64,000 nucleotides of DNA from positions 1,054,001 through 1,118,000 of the forward strand of contig NZ_JADBEK010000001.1 in the NCBI RefSeq assembly GCF_014873145.1, in the 5' to 3' direction. Both the position numbers and the translations under genes were made by a program. The notes under the pieces are model-generated. The model worked only from the letters and a program-made list of their open reading frames with translations, was not told the origin of the DNA and did no database searches. Positions 52,939-61,142 of this stretch are shown here, in pieces. Source of the stretch: Nonomuraea angiospora (GTDB taxonomy: Bacteria; Actinomycetota; Actinomycetes; Streptosporangiales; Streptosporangiaceae). Each line of letters starts with the position of its first letter. The stretch's first letter is position 1.

Positions 52939-55900
52939 ATGGCTGGACGCCTGTACAAGGACAGCAGAAGCGTGCTGGCCTTCGCCCGCGCGGCCGGGCA
53001 GGAGGTTGTGACCGTCCTGCTGCTCGCCTGCGACGGCCGCGTCGAGGAGGTCGCCGACGTCGTCGCCGGAGCGGGTGGGACGGTGCTTCGCCGATACGAC
53101 CCGATCGGCTATCTGCGCGCCGCCGTGCCCCTGGACAGCGTCGAGTCGGTCGTCGACAGCCCGGCCGTACACACCGCCTCGGTGATGCACACCGAGGACG
53201 GCGCCGTGCGGCAGCCACAGATGCCGGACCCCGGGGCAGAGAGCCCATTGGCCGAGGATCGGGGACAGCGCCTGCCGCGGCTGGTGGATCCGATCGCGTC
53301 GCCCTACTCAGCCTTGCCGGATCTGGCGGCGCAGAGCTGGCGTGACCAGCACCCCACGTGGGATGGCCGGGGGGTGACCGTGGGGATCATCGACGGGTTC
53401 ATCGACCAATTGCTGCCGGAGTTCCAGACCGCGACGACCATCGACGGGGCTCCGGTGCGCAAGATCCTGGACAACGTCAACCCGATGGATCCGGCGATCG
53501 ACCGCGGGCCGGAATGGATTACCGACTGGCGCCGGGTGACCGCCGTGGACGGCGCTTTCACCGTCGACGGCCGGCGCTTCAACGCCCCTCGGGATGCAGA
53601 GTACGAGCTCGGCCACCTCGATGAGCGACTGCTGTACTTCGGCCGCAAGGATCTGCGACGCGACGGTAACCCGGAGGGGTCCAGCCCGCTGTTCGCGGTG
53701 CTGTGGGACCGGGCCGCCGGCCGGGTATGGGTGGATACCGATCAGGACGACGACTTCACCGACGAGCGCGAACTGGCCGATTACGCCGAACGCGGCGACA
53801 TCGGCACCTTCGGCGACCCCCACTCAGCGACCCCGATACGCGAGTCGACCATGTTCAGCGTCAAGATCCGTGCCGATCGGGATGCGGTGGCGATCAACAT
53901 TGGTGGCGGCGCACACGGAACCGGGATCGCCGGGGCGACCTTCGGAAGCCGGGGCGAGCACGGCAGGTACGACGGCATCGCCCCCGGAACCCAGATCGTC
54001 ATGATGTGCCCCTGCCCGGCCGACGCGCGCGGCACGCCGGCCACGTATCTCGAGGCGCTGATTGCCGCGATGAGCGACCCGCGAATAGACCTGGTGGTCT
54101 ACGAGTGGTCTTATTACACCACCGTCGGCTATCTGCCGAAGGACGGTGGGTCGATCGCCGCCGTGGTGGCGCAACGGCTGGTTGAGGTGTACGGCAAGCC
54201 GCTGTTCGTGCCGGCGTCCAACCGGGGGTGGCTCAACCAGATCAACGAGGAGGCCGCCGCGCGAGGCGTGATCGCCGTCGGCGGCTACCAGTCCCAGGAG
54301 TGCTACCGGATCAATGACGGTTTGCTGGTATCGGACAGCGACAACCTGCACTGGGCCTCATCGCACGGGCCCGCCGGCGACGGAGGGATGACCCCGCTGT
54401 TGCTGGCGCCGAGCGATCTGCTCTCCAGCCAGCTCGGGTACGAGACCGACCGGAGGGGCCCGCACCGGCTGCCGACCGGTTACATGATCGTCGGCGGGAC
54501 CTCAACCGCGACCCCGGCGGCGGCCGCCGCCACCGCGCTGCTCATCAGCGCAGCCAAGCAGCTGGGTGTCCCGTACGACACGGACCGCTTGCGGCGGGCG
54601 TTGTGCGGATCGGCCCGTTACCTGGACGAGGTGCCGGCACACACCCAAGGACATGGGCTGATCCAGGTGGAGGCCGCCTGGCGCCTGCTGACTGAGCTGG
54701 CCGCCGTGGACCCCGAGCGCGCGGCCGGCATGCGGCTGGACGTCGAGGCCGCGGTCCGCACCGCGGTGAGCGCCAACCTGACCACGCCGCATCGCGGTCG
54801 CGGTCTGTTCGAGCGGGAGGGCTGGCGGGCCGGCGACCGGCGAACCTCGGTGATCGCCGTGACCCGGACTGCCGGGCCTCCTGAGCCGCTGCCCGTGGAG
54901 CTGTCCTGGCTCGGCAACGATGGGACCTTCAGCTGCGCGAAGACCGCGACCCTTCCACGCGGCGAGCAGGTGGAGATCGCTGTGGAGGTCGCGCCGCCGG
55001 CGCCGGGAGTGCACAGCGCGGTGCTGGTGGTCAAGGATCCCAGAGACCCGCTGGCAGAGCAGCGGGTACTGGCCACCGTGGTGGTCCCGGACGTGAGCGA
55101 TCTCGGCGCGGTGCCCTCCGTCCACGCCGAGGTCGGCTACCGCATGGCCTGGCCTGGGGCGCGGTACATCGAGGTCCCGGAAGGGGCAGCCGCGATCCGC
55201 TTCGAGGGCTCGGACCTTGCGGTGAGTCTGCCGCACGGCGGGAGCCCGCTGACCGGTGAAGTCCCGGAGGACCGGACCGACCACGGCAAATGCGACAAGA
55301 CGTGGAGCCGGCCGGTCCCCGGAGTCTGGGAGGCGTGCTTCATCGCCCGCCCTGCGTGGAGCGAGAGGCACAGGCTGGTGGAGGAGAAGACCCGCAAAGG
55401 AAACCTTCTCGTCGAGCTGTACGGCGTGCAGCTGTCCCTGGCGGAACCACCGACCGCGCCGATGGCCGGGCGGTCGCAGGACATCGTGCTGAACCTTCAC
55501 AACCGTTTCGCCGGTTTCACCGGTGTTGTCCGCAGCCGTCCGCTCGGGACGGCGTGCACCGGCCGCTACCAGATCTCCGGTCGGCGGACGCGAGCGCACC
55601 ATATCGAGGTCGCCCCAGGCTCGGACCTGCTCCTGGTCGACGTGCGCACCGACACAGAAGACGCCGACCTCGACGTGTATCTCTACGACTGCACAGCCGC
55701 CAGTCCGCGGCTGGTAAAGAGGCAGACCGGAGATCCGGCCGGCGGTCCACTGTTCACGGAGAATCCGGCACCCGGCCGCTGGGTGGCGGTGGTGGATGCG
55801 CCCGATGTGTCATACGAGTATCTGGAGCTGTCCACCAACCCGGTACACGGGTGGCTCGGCGTCGCCGAGGCAGCCGCGGAACGGCCCGCCGGCGCGCGGT

Positions 55901-56121
55901 GGTCGACGACCGCTCACCTGTGGTTCGGCGCGACGGCGCACCAGGTCCACCGGCAGCAGGCCGCGCTGCTCTGGGTGGACAGCGACGACGTCCAGGCCCA
56001 GAGCTCCGCAACGAAAAAGAAAGCCTCTGCCGAGCGCGTGCCACTCGGCTGGGCTGCACTGCTCTTCTCGGATTCAGGTCCCCGGTGGATCGCCGGTGAC
56101 CGTCATCGGAGGTGTTCTTGA
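52939..56121 (+). CDS. Large subtilisin-like (S8) serine protease without signal peptide
   Basis: A 1060-residue subtilase. The catalytic triad is Asp152 (GIIDGFID), His326 (GGGAHGTGIAG) and Ser522 (GGTSTATPA), with oxyanion Asn428 (PASNRG). An insert of about 140 residues between Asp and His contains an Asp-rich VDTDQDDDFTDE loop, reminiscent of tripeptidyl-peptidase-II-like subtilases. About 500 further residues form beta-rich C-terminal domains. The N-terminus (MAGRLYKDSRSVLAFA) is not a Sec or Tat signal, so the enzyme appears cytosolic. The start is ATG 52939 (AAGGGAG 8 bases upstream) or 52933. It lies between transporter and binding-protein genes in one operon. Confidence 0.85.
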   Translation: MAGRLYKDSRSVLAFARAAGQEVVTVLLLACDGRVEEVADVVAGAGGTVLRRYDPIGYLRAAVPLDSVESVVDSPAVHTASVMHTEDGAVRQPQMPDPGAESPLAEDRGQRLPRLVDPIASPYSALPDLAAQSWRDQHPTWDGRGVTVGIIDGFIDQLLPEFQTATTIDGAPVRKILDNVNPMDPAIDRGPEWITDWRRVTAVDGAFTVDGRRFNAPRDAEYELGHLDERLLYFGRKDLRRDGNPEGSSPLFAVLWDRAAGRVWVDTDQDDDFTDERELADYAERGDIGTFGDPHSATPIRESTMFSVKIRADRDAVAINIGGGAHGTGIAGATFGSRGEHGRYDGIAPGTQIVMMCPCPADARGTPATYLEALIAAMSDPRIDLVVYEWSYYTTVGYLPKDGGSIAAVVAQRLVEVYGKPLFVPASNRGWLNQINEEAAARGVIAVGGYQSQECYRINDGLLVSDSDNLHWASSHGPAGDGGMTPLLLAPSDLLSSQLGYETDRRGPHRLPTGYMIVGGTSTATPAAAAATALLISAAKQLGVPYDTDRLRRALCGSARYLDEVPAHTQGHGLIQVEAAWRLLTELAAVDPERAAGMRLDVEAAVRTAVSANLTTPHRGRGLFEREGWRAGDRRTSVIAVTRTAGPPEPLPVELSWLGNDGTFSCAKTATLPRGEQVEIAVEVAPPAPGVHSAVLVVKDPRDPLAEQRVLATVVVPDVSDLGAVPSVHAEVGYRMAWPGARYIEVPEGAAAIRFEGSDLAVSLPHGGSPLTGEVPEDRTDHGKCDKTWSRPVPGVWEACFIARPAWSERHRLVEEKTRKGNLLVELYGVQLSLAEPPTAPMAGRSQDIVLNLHNRFAGFTGVVRSRPLGTACTGRYQISGRRTRAHHIEVAPGSDLLLVDVRTDTEDADLDVYLYDCTAASPRLVKRQTGDPAGGPLFTENPAPGRWVAVVDAPDVSYEYLELSTNPVHGWLGVAEAAAERPAGARWSTTAHLWFGATAHQVHRQQAALLWVDSDDVQAQSSATKKKASAERVPLGWAALLFSDSGPRWIAGDRHRRCS

Positions 56122-57440
56122 TGCGCATGCGAGGAATGTGGCCCGCGCTCGGGTTGGCGCTGGTGACAGCCCTGTCCGGCTGCCAGGCTACGACCCATCT
56201 GGCGGCTTCGGCCGGACCGGCGGTGTACCCGGACAAGGCCGGATCACCGGGAATCACCGACGCCACGCTCACCATCGCGGTCGCCGGGGTGACAAACCAG
56301 GACTCGACCCTGCGAGCGTCCTACGGTCCGGTCTTCGCGGCGCTGCAGAAGGTCGTTGAGCAGGTCAACGCCGAGGGAGGCGTGACCGGCAGGAAGCTGA
56401 CCATGGTCCCGATGTTCGACGCCGTCAAGGGCGATGAGAAGTCAGTCGCGGATGCCACCCGGGTCATCTGCGATCTCGCCGTCCGCCGTGAGCGCAGCTT
56501 CCTGATGCAGGGCCAACCGTCGTTCGGCTCGGTCAAGGAACTGGAGCAGGCCGGCTGCGTCGCCGGCACCCGCACTGTGAACGTGCTGCGCACCGGTTTG
56601 ATCAAGGCCGACGAATTGACGAAGTCGCCCGATGTCGTCGCGCCTTACGCGCTGGACGACGTGACCGCCGCACGGACCCTGGTCAGACGGCTCGCAGCGG
56701 AGAAGTTCTTCGACGGCGCGACCAAGGTCGGCGTGCTGAACCCCGGTGGCGGCTACGCCGCGACGATCAACGATGTGCTGGTCAAAGAGCTGGCGGTGCT
56801 GGGGATCAAAGACCCGTTCGTGCTGATCGGCAAGGGCGGCGCGGAAACCCAGGCCGACGCGAGCTCGAACGTGCTGAAGCTCAAAATGGCCAAGGTGGAC
56901 CGGATCGTATACCTCAACGACAGCCAGGGCGGCCTCCTGCTGCAGCGGGCGATGGTCGGCCAGAAGTTCACCCCACCGCTCGGAACCCTGAACAACGTCT
57001 ATCCAGAGGATCTGATCACGTACGCGAAATACCCTGCGCACAACGTATACGTGGTGTCCACGCTCGCGGGCTTCAGCACCTCCGACAACAACGGGGAGCT
57101 CCTGGGCTTGCCCAAGACACAGGCTTCAAGTCGCTGCCTCGGAGCCATCAACAAGACCGGGCAGAAGCTCGCCCCTGGAACGTCATTCCCGTTGCTCGCC
57201 GCCTGCGACGTGCTGGGGCTGACGGTGGAGGCGCTGCGGGCCGGCGGTGCCAAGGAGCCCTCAACGGCAGCCTTCTTCACAGGCCTGTCAAAACTGCCCA
57301 AGTTCGACTCGGCGTTCGGGATCCCGCTGGACTTCAGCCATGGTCGGGCCGGCGCCTCCCAGGTGTGGAGCCTCAAGGGAGACGACAGCTGCAGCTGTCT
57401 GAAGACCACCGGCGGCCCGTATCCGGTCGCGCGCGGCTGA
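56121..57440 (+). CDS. Branched-chain-type substrate-binding lipoprotein (LivK-like)
   Basis: A 439-residue periplasmic-binding-protein-like lipoprotein. The lipobox LSGC lies near residue 20. Peripla_BP_6 features follow: ITDATLTIAVAG, VEQVNAEGGVTGRKL and KVGVLNPGGGY. ATG 56121 overlaps the protease stop (TGATG) and has GGAGG 8 bases upstream. Its ligand may be a peptide, amino acid or amide that the protease also handles. It is the last gene of the operon. Confidence 0.88.
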   Translation: MRMRGMWPALGLALVTALSGCQATTHLAASAGPAVYPDKAGSPGITDATLTIAVAGVTNQDSTLRASYGPVFAALQKVVEQVNAEGGVTGRKLTMVPMFDAVKGDEKSVADATRVICDLAVRRERSFLMQGQPSFGSVKELEQAGCVAGTRTVNVLRTGLIKADELTKSPDVVAPYALDDVTAARTLVRRLAAEKFFDGATKVGVLNPGGGYAATINDVLVKELAVLGIKDPFVLIGKGGAETQADASSNVLKLKMAKVDRIVYLNDSQGGLLLQRAMVGQKFTPPLGTLNNVYPEDLITYAKYPAHNVYVVSTLAGFSTSDNNGELLGLPKTQASSRCLGAINKTGQKLAPGTSFPLLAACDVLGLTVEALRAGGAKEPSTAAFFTGLSKLPKFDSAFGIPLDFSHGRAGASQVWSLKGDDSCSCLKTTGGPYPVARG

Positions 57441-57787
57441 TCTTGGTTGTTGAAACGGCCAGGGGTTAAGGACACAGATCTCGGAGATATCGACCACGGT
57501 GAATGTTCTCCTCGCCATCCAGGCGTCCCTCGATCTCTTGGCGACTGGCCCTCTTTCGCGCGCCCAGCAGAGCAGGAGGTGAAGCCCCCTGTTAGCGTCC
57601 ACGGGAGTGGTGTACGGGTTTGAACCCGTTCGTCACCTTGATGCCCGTGAGGGAAGATCGACGTGACATGAGGGCGGCCACTCCGCGATCCTTCACAGCT
57701 GTCAGGGTGAGTGGTTCGACGAGACCCTCGCCACGGCGTCGCCCCGATGGCCACGATCGCACTCCGAAACCGGGCGTCACATTCCGC
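57441..57787. other. Intergenic region with a palindrome and a short candidate gene
   Basis: About 350 bases after livK. On the minus strand an ATG at 57667 opens a 25-codon frame (RRSSLTGIKVTNGF ...) ending near 57592, downstream of the Zur-like box. Its ribosome site is weak and the peptide is not recognised. No other gene is seen. Confidence 0.3.
57614..57629. repeat. 16-bp perfect palindrome
   Basis: ACGGGTT-TG-AACCCGT. It could be a short hairpin or an operator. It sits 173 bases after the livK stop. Confidence 0.5.
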
Positions 57788-57809
57788 TCAAGATCATTCT
57801 CAGTGTCAA
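57788..57809 (-). promoter_or_regulatory. Zur/Fur-like box in a minus-strand promoter
   Basis: Minus-strand TTGACA (57809-57804) is followed by TGAGAATGATCTTGA (57802-57788), which matches the TGA-N-AAT-N-ATT-N-TCA pattern of actinobacterial Zur sites at 10 of 12 fixed bases. CGGAAT follows 17 bases after TTGACA as a possible -10. The downstream gene is unclear. Confidence 0.35.
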
Positions 57810-58984
57810 CCGCTGTTCCTGGGTTCCTCAACCCCGGGCTCGCCAGGTTGGGGATGAGGGTCTACTGCGCGATCCGGCTCCTCCGGCGGCTGGGCGGATT
57901 CTCTCTGTTCGCGCAGTAGAGCGGTCGCTACCGCCGCCGCGGTTTCGGCCTGCCGACGTTCTCGCTGGACGGTCTCCAGCGTATTGGTGAGGCTTGCAAG
58001 TTCACCCCGCAGCCGTGCGACCTCGTCAGCGGCTGCCATGGTGGCCTGTTCGGCGGCAGTACGGGCCTGTTCGGCGGCAGTACGGGCCTGTTCGGCTACG
58101 GCGGCCGCGGTGGCGGCTTGTTCGCGCCGCTGTTGTTCGGCGGCCAGCGCCTGGCGTAGCCGGTCAGCTTCCTCGGCGCGTGCCGCGACGATGCCGCGGG
58201 TCAGGTCGCGCTCCTGCTCAGCCTTTCGGGTCCGAACTTCCTGCTCCTGCAGTTGGCGACGGAGGCGGGTGAGCTCCTGCTGCCGGTCGTCGGCCTGCTG
58301 CTCGAGTCCGGCGATGCGGGCGGTCGCTGTGGCGTGCGACTCGGTGAGCTCGGCGGTTCGTCGGCGGGCGGCGTCACGGTCGTGCTCGGCCCGACGCTGC
58401 CGGTCGGCGGCCTCGGCGGCGAGCTGCTCGGCTTGGGCGCGAGCGTTCTGGTGCTCGCCGACCTGCCGCCAGGCTTCCTGCTCGCGCTCCTCGGCGCGGT
58501 CGCGAGCGGTCTCCGCCTCGGCGCGGGCCTGTTCGGCGGCGGCGATCCGGGCCGCGGCGGTATTGGCCGCGGTGGTGGCGTGTTGCTCGGCCGCCGCGGC
58601 GGCGGCACGCGCCTCCTCGGCGGCCTGTTCCGCGGCCTCCACCTGGGTCAGCGCGCCGGTGCTCAGCTCGGCGAGCTGGGCGCGCAGGGCTTCCTGGGCA
58701 GCCTGCCATTGCTCGCCCGCGACCAGCAGCGGGGCAAGAAGATCGTGGGCGCGCAGCAGGGCGTTGGCCACGGGGGCGGCGTGCGCCGTGGTGCGCGCCC
58801 GGTAGGCGGCGGCCCGGCAGGCGTCGCTGCAGTACTTGGCGCGGCTGCTGCGCCCGGGCAGGGTCTTGACGCACCCGGGACCGGCGCATCGCGGCTCCGG
58901 CTCCGCCCCGGCGTTCTCTTTCCCGCCCGTCTCGCCGTTCTCGGCCGCGGTGTCCACCGCCACAGTTTCCTGATCGTCTGCCAC
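57806..58984 (-). CDS. Coiled-coil protein with N-terminal Cys-cluster (TnpT/KfrA-like candidate)
   Basis: A 392-residue protein. An N-terminal zinc-finger-like cluster (CAGPGC, then YCSDAC, residues about 33-56) is followed by a very long Ala/Glu/Arg/Gln-rich coiled coil from about residue 95 to 350. Heptad-like AEQARTA units are repeated. The start is GTG 58984 with a weak GGGA. It is transcribed away from the tyrosine recombinase at 59136. The gap holds CGTTCGC repeats and a 36-bp inverted repeat. In Tn4651-type transposons, a KfrA-like protein TnpT and the recombinase TnpS are divergent across the resolution site. The architecture matches, but homology is not proven. Confidence 0.65.
   Translation of the reverse strand: MADDQETVAVDTAAENGETGGKENAGAEPEPRCAGPGCVKTLPGRSSRAKYCSDACRAAAYRARTTAHAAPVANALLRAHDLLAPLLVAGEQWQAAQEALRAQLAELSTGALTQVEAAEQAAEEARAAAAAAEQHATTAANTAAARIAAAEQARAEAETARDRAEEREQEAWRQVGEHQNARAQAEQLAAEAADRQRRAEHDRDAARRRTAELTESHATATARIAGLEQQADDRQQELTRLRRQLQEQEVRTRKAEQERDLTRGIVAARAEEADRLRQALAAEQQRREQAATAAAVAEQARTAAEQARTAAEQATMAAADEVARLRGELASLTNTLETVQRERRQAETAAAVATALLREQRESAQPPEEPDRAVDPHPQPGEPGVEEPRNSG
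58044..58096. repeat. 21-bp in-frame tandem repeat in the coiled-coil gene
   Basis: GCCTGTTCGGCGGCAGTACG plus G occurs at 58044-58064 and 58065-58085, identical, with a partial third copy to 58096. Each unit encodes seven residues (AEQARTA), one coiled-coil heptad, so copy-number change would alter rod length without a frameshift. Confidence 0.8.
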
Positions 58985-58999
58985 AGTCCCACAGACTAC

Positions 59000-59043
59000 C
59001 GTTCGCAGCGAACGAACGCAGCATTTCCGTACGTTCGCAAACG
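59000..59043. promoter_or_regulatory. CGTTCGC iteron-like repeats
   Basis: CGTTCG-CAG-CGAACG (59000-59014) is a perfect inverted repeat, followed by CGAACGCA (59012-59019) and CGTTCGCAAACG (59032-59043). They lie in front of the coiled-coil gene and may be its own DNA-binding sites. Confidence 0.5.
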
Positions 59044-59057
59044 GTCACAGAATAAAT

Positions 59058-59093
59058 CCTGACCCGTGATAACCTTCCTTATCGCGGGTCAGG
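59058..59093. repeat. 36-bp hyphenated inverted repeat, candidate recombination core
   Basis: CCTGACCCGTGATAA (59058-59072) and TTATCGCGGGTCAGG (59079-59093) match at 14 of 15 positions around CCTTCC. Arms with a 6-base central spacer are the shape of a tyrosine-recombinase crossover core. It lies 42 bases upstream of the recombinase start. Confidence 0.6.
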
Positions 59094-59135
59094 CGTGATC
59101 GCGCCGAGCGCTCCCAGAAAGGGGACAAAGCGGAC

Positions 59136-60173
59136 ATGGGCGAGGATGGGCAACTGGCGACGGCGGGAGAGCACCCGCTGATTTCCGCGGCTCCTGAAGC
59201 TGCCGGCGCCCACACCGCCGCCGACCACGCGCTCAGCGCCGACACCCGCCGCCTCATCGCCGACGGCGTACCCGCCAACACCCGCCGCGCTTACGCCCGC
59301 CAATGGGCCGCCTTCACCGCCTGGTGCACGACCCAGAGCCGCCTCGCTCTGCCCGCCACCGGCGCGACCCTGGCCGAATACACCGCCCAGCTGTGCGCCG
59401 CCGGACAGGCCCCCGCCAGCATCGAACAGGCCCTCGCCGCGGTGCGCACCATGCACCGCCTGTCCGGCCACCCCAATCAGCCCGCCACCGAGGCCGCCCG
59501 GCTCGCCCTGCGCGCCTACAAGCGCCACCGCGCCGAGAACGGCGGACGCGGGCAACGCGAGGCCCCGCCGATCACGATCGACGCGCTGCGCGCCATGGTC
59601 GCCGCCTGCGACCTGACCACCCCGATCGGGCTACGTGACCGGCTGCTGCTCGTGCTCGGCCTGGCGCTGATGGGCCGCCGCAGCGAGCTGGTGGCGCTCA
59701 ACCGGGAGGACGTACGGGAGGTCTCCGACGGCCTGGAGGTGGTCATCCGCACCTCCAAGACCGACAAGGACTCGACCGGCGAGACCATCGCCATCCCCCG
59801 GGGCAGTCACCCGCTCACCGACCCGGTCGCCGCCTGGCGCGACTGGCTGCACGTACTCGACCAGGCCGGAGACGCCACCCCAAGGCTGCTGCGCCGCGTC
59901 AACCGGCACGGCAGCATCGGCCCGTCACTCGGCGCCGACGCGGTCAACGTCATCGTCCGCGACCTGGCCGTCCGAGCCGGCGTGCCCAGCGCGGACACGA
60001 TCACCGCGCACAGCCTGCGCGCCGGCGGCGCCACCGTCGCCTACGCCGCCGGCGTCCCGGTCGCCATCATCGCCAAACACGGCCGTTGGGCCCCGACCTC
60101 ACCCGTCGTGCTGCGCTACATCCGCGCCGTCGACCGCTGGCGCGACAACGCCATGCGCAACGTCGGACTTTGA
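59136..60173 (+). CDS. Tyrosine recombinase (TnpS-like candidate)
   Basis: A 345-residue recombinase. The N-terminal SAM-like domain (about residues 45-140; NTRRAYARQWAAFTAWC) precedes the catalytic domain. The first Arg is in LMGRRSELVALN, Lys in IRTSKTDKD, HxxR in AHSLRAGGATV, the late His/Trp in HGRWAP and the nucleophile Tyr in VLRYIRAVD. All catalytic residues are present. ATG 59136 follows AAAGGGGACAAAGCGGAC. It is divergent from the coiled-coil gene, with a candidate core site between them. It could resolve cointegrates of a Tn3-type transposon or act as an integrase. Confidence 0.88.
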   Translation: MGEDGQLATAGEHPLISAAPEAAGAHTAADHALSADTRRLIADGVPANTRRAYARQWAAFTAWCTTQSRLALPATGATLAEYTAQLCAAGQAPASIEQALAAVRTMHRLSGHPNQPATEAARLALRAYKRHRAENGGRGQREAPPITIDALRAMVAACDLTTPIGLRDRLLLVLGLALMGRRSELVALNREDVREVSDGLEVVIRTSKTDKDSTGETIAIPRGSHPLTDPVAAWRDWLHVLDQAGDATPRLLRRVNRHGSIGPSLGADAVNVIVRDLAVRAGVPSADTITAHSLRAGGATVAYAAGVPVAIIAKHGRWAPTSPVVLRYIRAVDRWRDNAMRNVGL

Positions 60174-60209
60174 CGCGCCCCACGCCTGCCCGGGGGCATG
60201 CCGCCGTGT

Positions 60210-61076
60210 TCAGCGGTGCTCGGGCTCCACCGGGAGCCACAGTTCGGCGTCGGCCTCGGTCTTGTCCGGCGACAGGTGGGTGCGCAGGATCTCGGGGCCG
60301 GTGCGGGTGCGGTACGGATTCGACGGGAACCACTCGGTGAACACGTCCCGCCACAGCTCCTGGATCGCCTGTGGTGCCGGCCCGGAGGTGGTGAAGACCG
60401 CCCAGGTGCCGGCCGGGACGGCCAACGTGGTTGTGCCCTCAGGAGCGGCCGCGGAAGTGATCACGCCGTGGTAGTAGTCGAGTTCGGTGCCCTCGGCGCG
60501 GCTGGGGTCCATGTCGTCGCAGACCGCGACGATGCCGTGCGGCTCCTGGTCCGACAGCTTTTGCAGGCACTCCAGAGCCCGCGGGTCGGCCCCACGGACG
60601 AAGTCCATGATCGCCTGGTTCGGGCCCGCGTGCACCAGCGGTACCCGGGTCCTGAACCCGACGACGGTGAAGTCCGCCCTGTCCACGATGCGGTACCGCA
60701 TACTGCTGCTCCCTTCGATGGTGAGGCGGAAGGCCATCCGGGACTGGGAGTTGAGCGCGGCGCCGGTACGCCGGGCCTCGCCTGGTCCGATGCCGTGCAT
60801 GGCACGGAACGCCCGCGCGAACGCCTCACCGGAGCCGTAGCCATAGCGCACCGCGATCTCCAGCAGCGTCTCACGTCCCGCGAGCACTTCGGCGCCCGCG
60901 ACGGTGAGCCGGCGGCGCCGGACGTACTCCGACAGCGGCATGCCCGCGAGCGCGGAGAACATCCGGCGCAGGTGGTGCTCCGAGGTGGCCGCGATGCGTG
61001 CCAGCTCCTCCACCTCGACGGCCTGGTCGAGATGGAGCTCGATGTGCTCCATGGCCTGGTTCAGCCGCTCCAGCAT
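60210..61076 (-). CDS. AraC-family regulator with GyrI-like effector domain
   Basis: A 288-residue regulator. The N-terminal AraC HTH pair (VEVEELARIAATSEHHLRRM, then YGYGSGEAFARAF) is followed by a GyrI/AraC effector-binding domain from about 125 (YRIVDRADFTVVGFRTR to ELWLPVEP). Multidrug-binding domains of this type sense small hydrophobic molecules. I choose ATG 61076. GTG 61115 would put its first codons into the inverted repeat at 61103-61138. It lies downstream of the PhyH-family gene on the same strand. Confidence 0.82.
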   Translation of the reverse strand: MLERLNQAMEHIELHLDQAVEVEELARIAATSEHHLRRMFSALAGMPLSEYVRRRRLTVAGAEVLAGRETLLEIAVRYGYGSGEAFARAFRAMHGIGPGEARRTGAALNSQSRMAFRLTIEGSSSMRYRIVDRADFTVVGFRTRVPLVHAGPNQAIMDFVRGADPRALECLQKLSDQEPHGIVAVCDDMDPSRAEGTELDYYHGVITSAAAPEGTTTLAVPAGTWAVFTTSGPAPQAIQELWRDVFTEWFPSNPYRTRTGPEILRTHLSPDKTEADAELWLPVEPEHR

Positions 61077-61102
61077 GCCCGGCGGGCCCCCTTCCTCATC
61101 CC

Positions 61103-61138
61103 TCTTCACGACCACCTTGCCGACGATAGTCGTGAAGA
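61103..61138. promoter_or_regulatory. Inverted repeat upstream of the araC-type gene
   Basis: TCTTCACGAC (61103-61112) and GTCGTGAAGA (61129-61138), perfect 10-bp arms with 16 bases between them. Probable autoregulatory site, or less likely a hairpin after the PhyH gene. Confidence 0.5.
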
Positions 61139-61142
61139 AGGT

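Noticed and set aside
57611..57635. tRNA-like T-arm around GGGTTTGAACCCG
   Set aside because: No acceptor, D or anticodon stems fit on either side. It is a simple palindrome.
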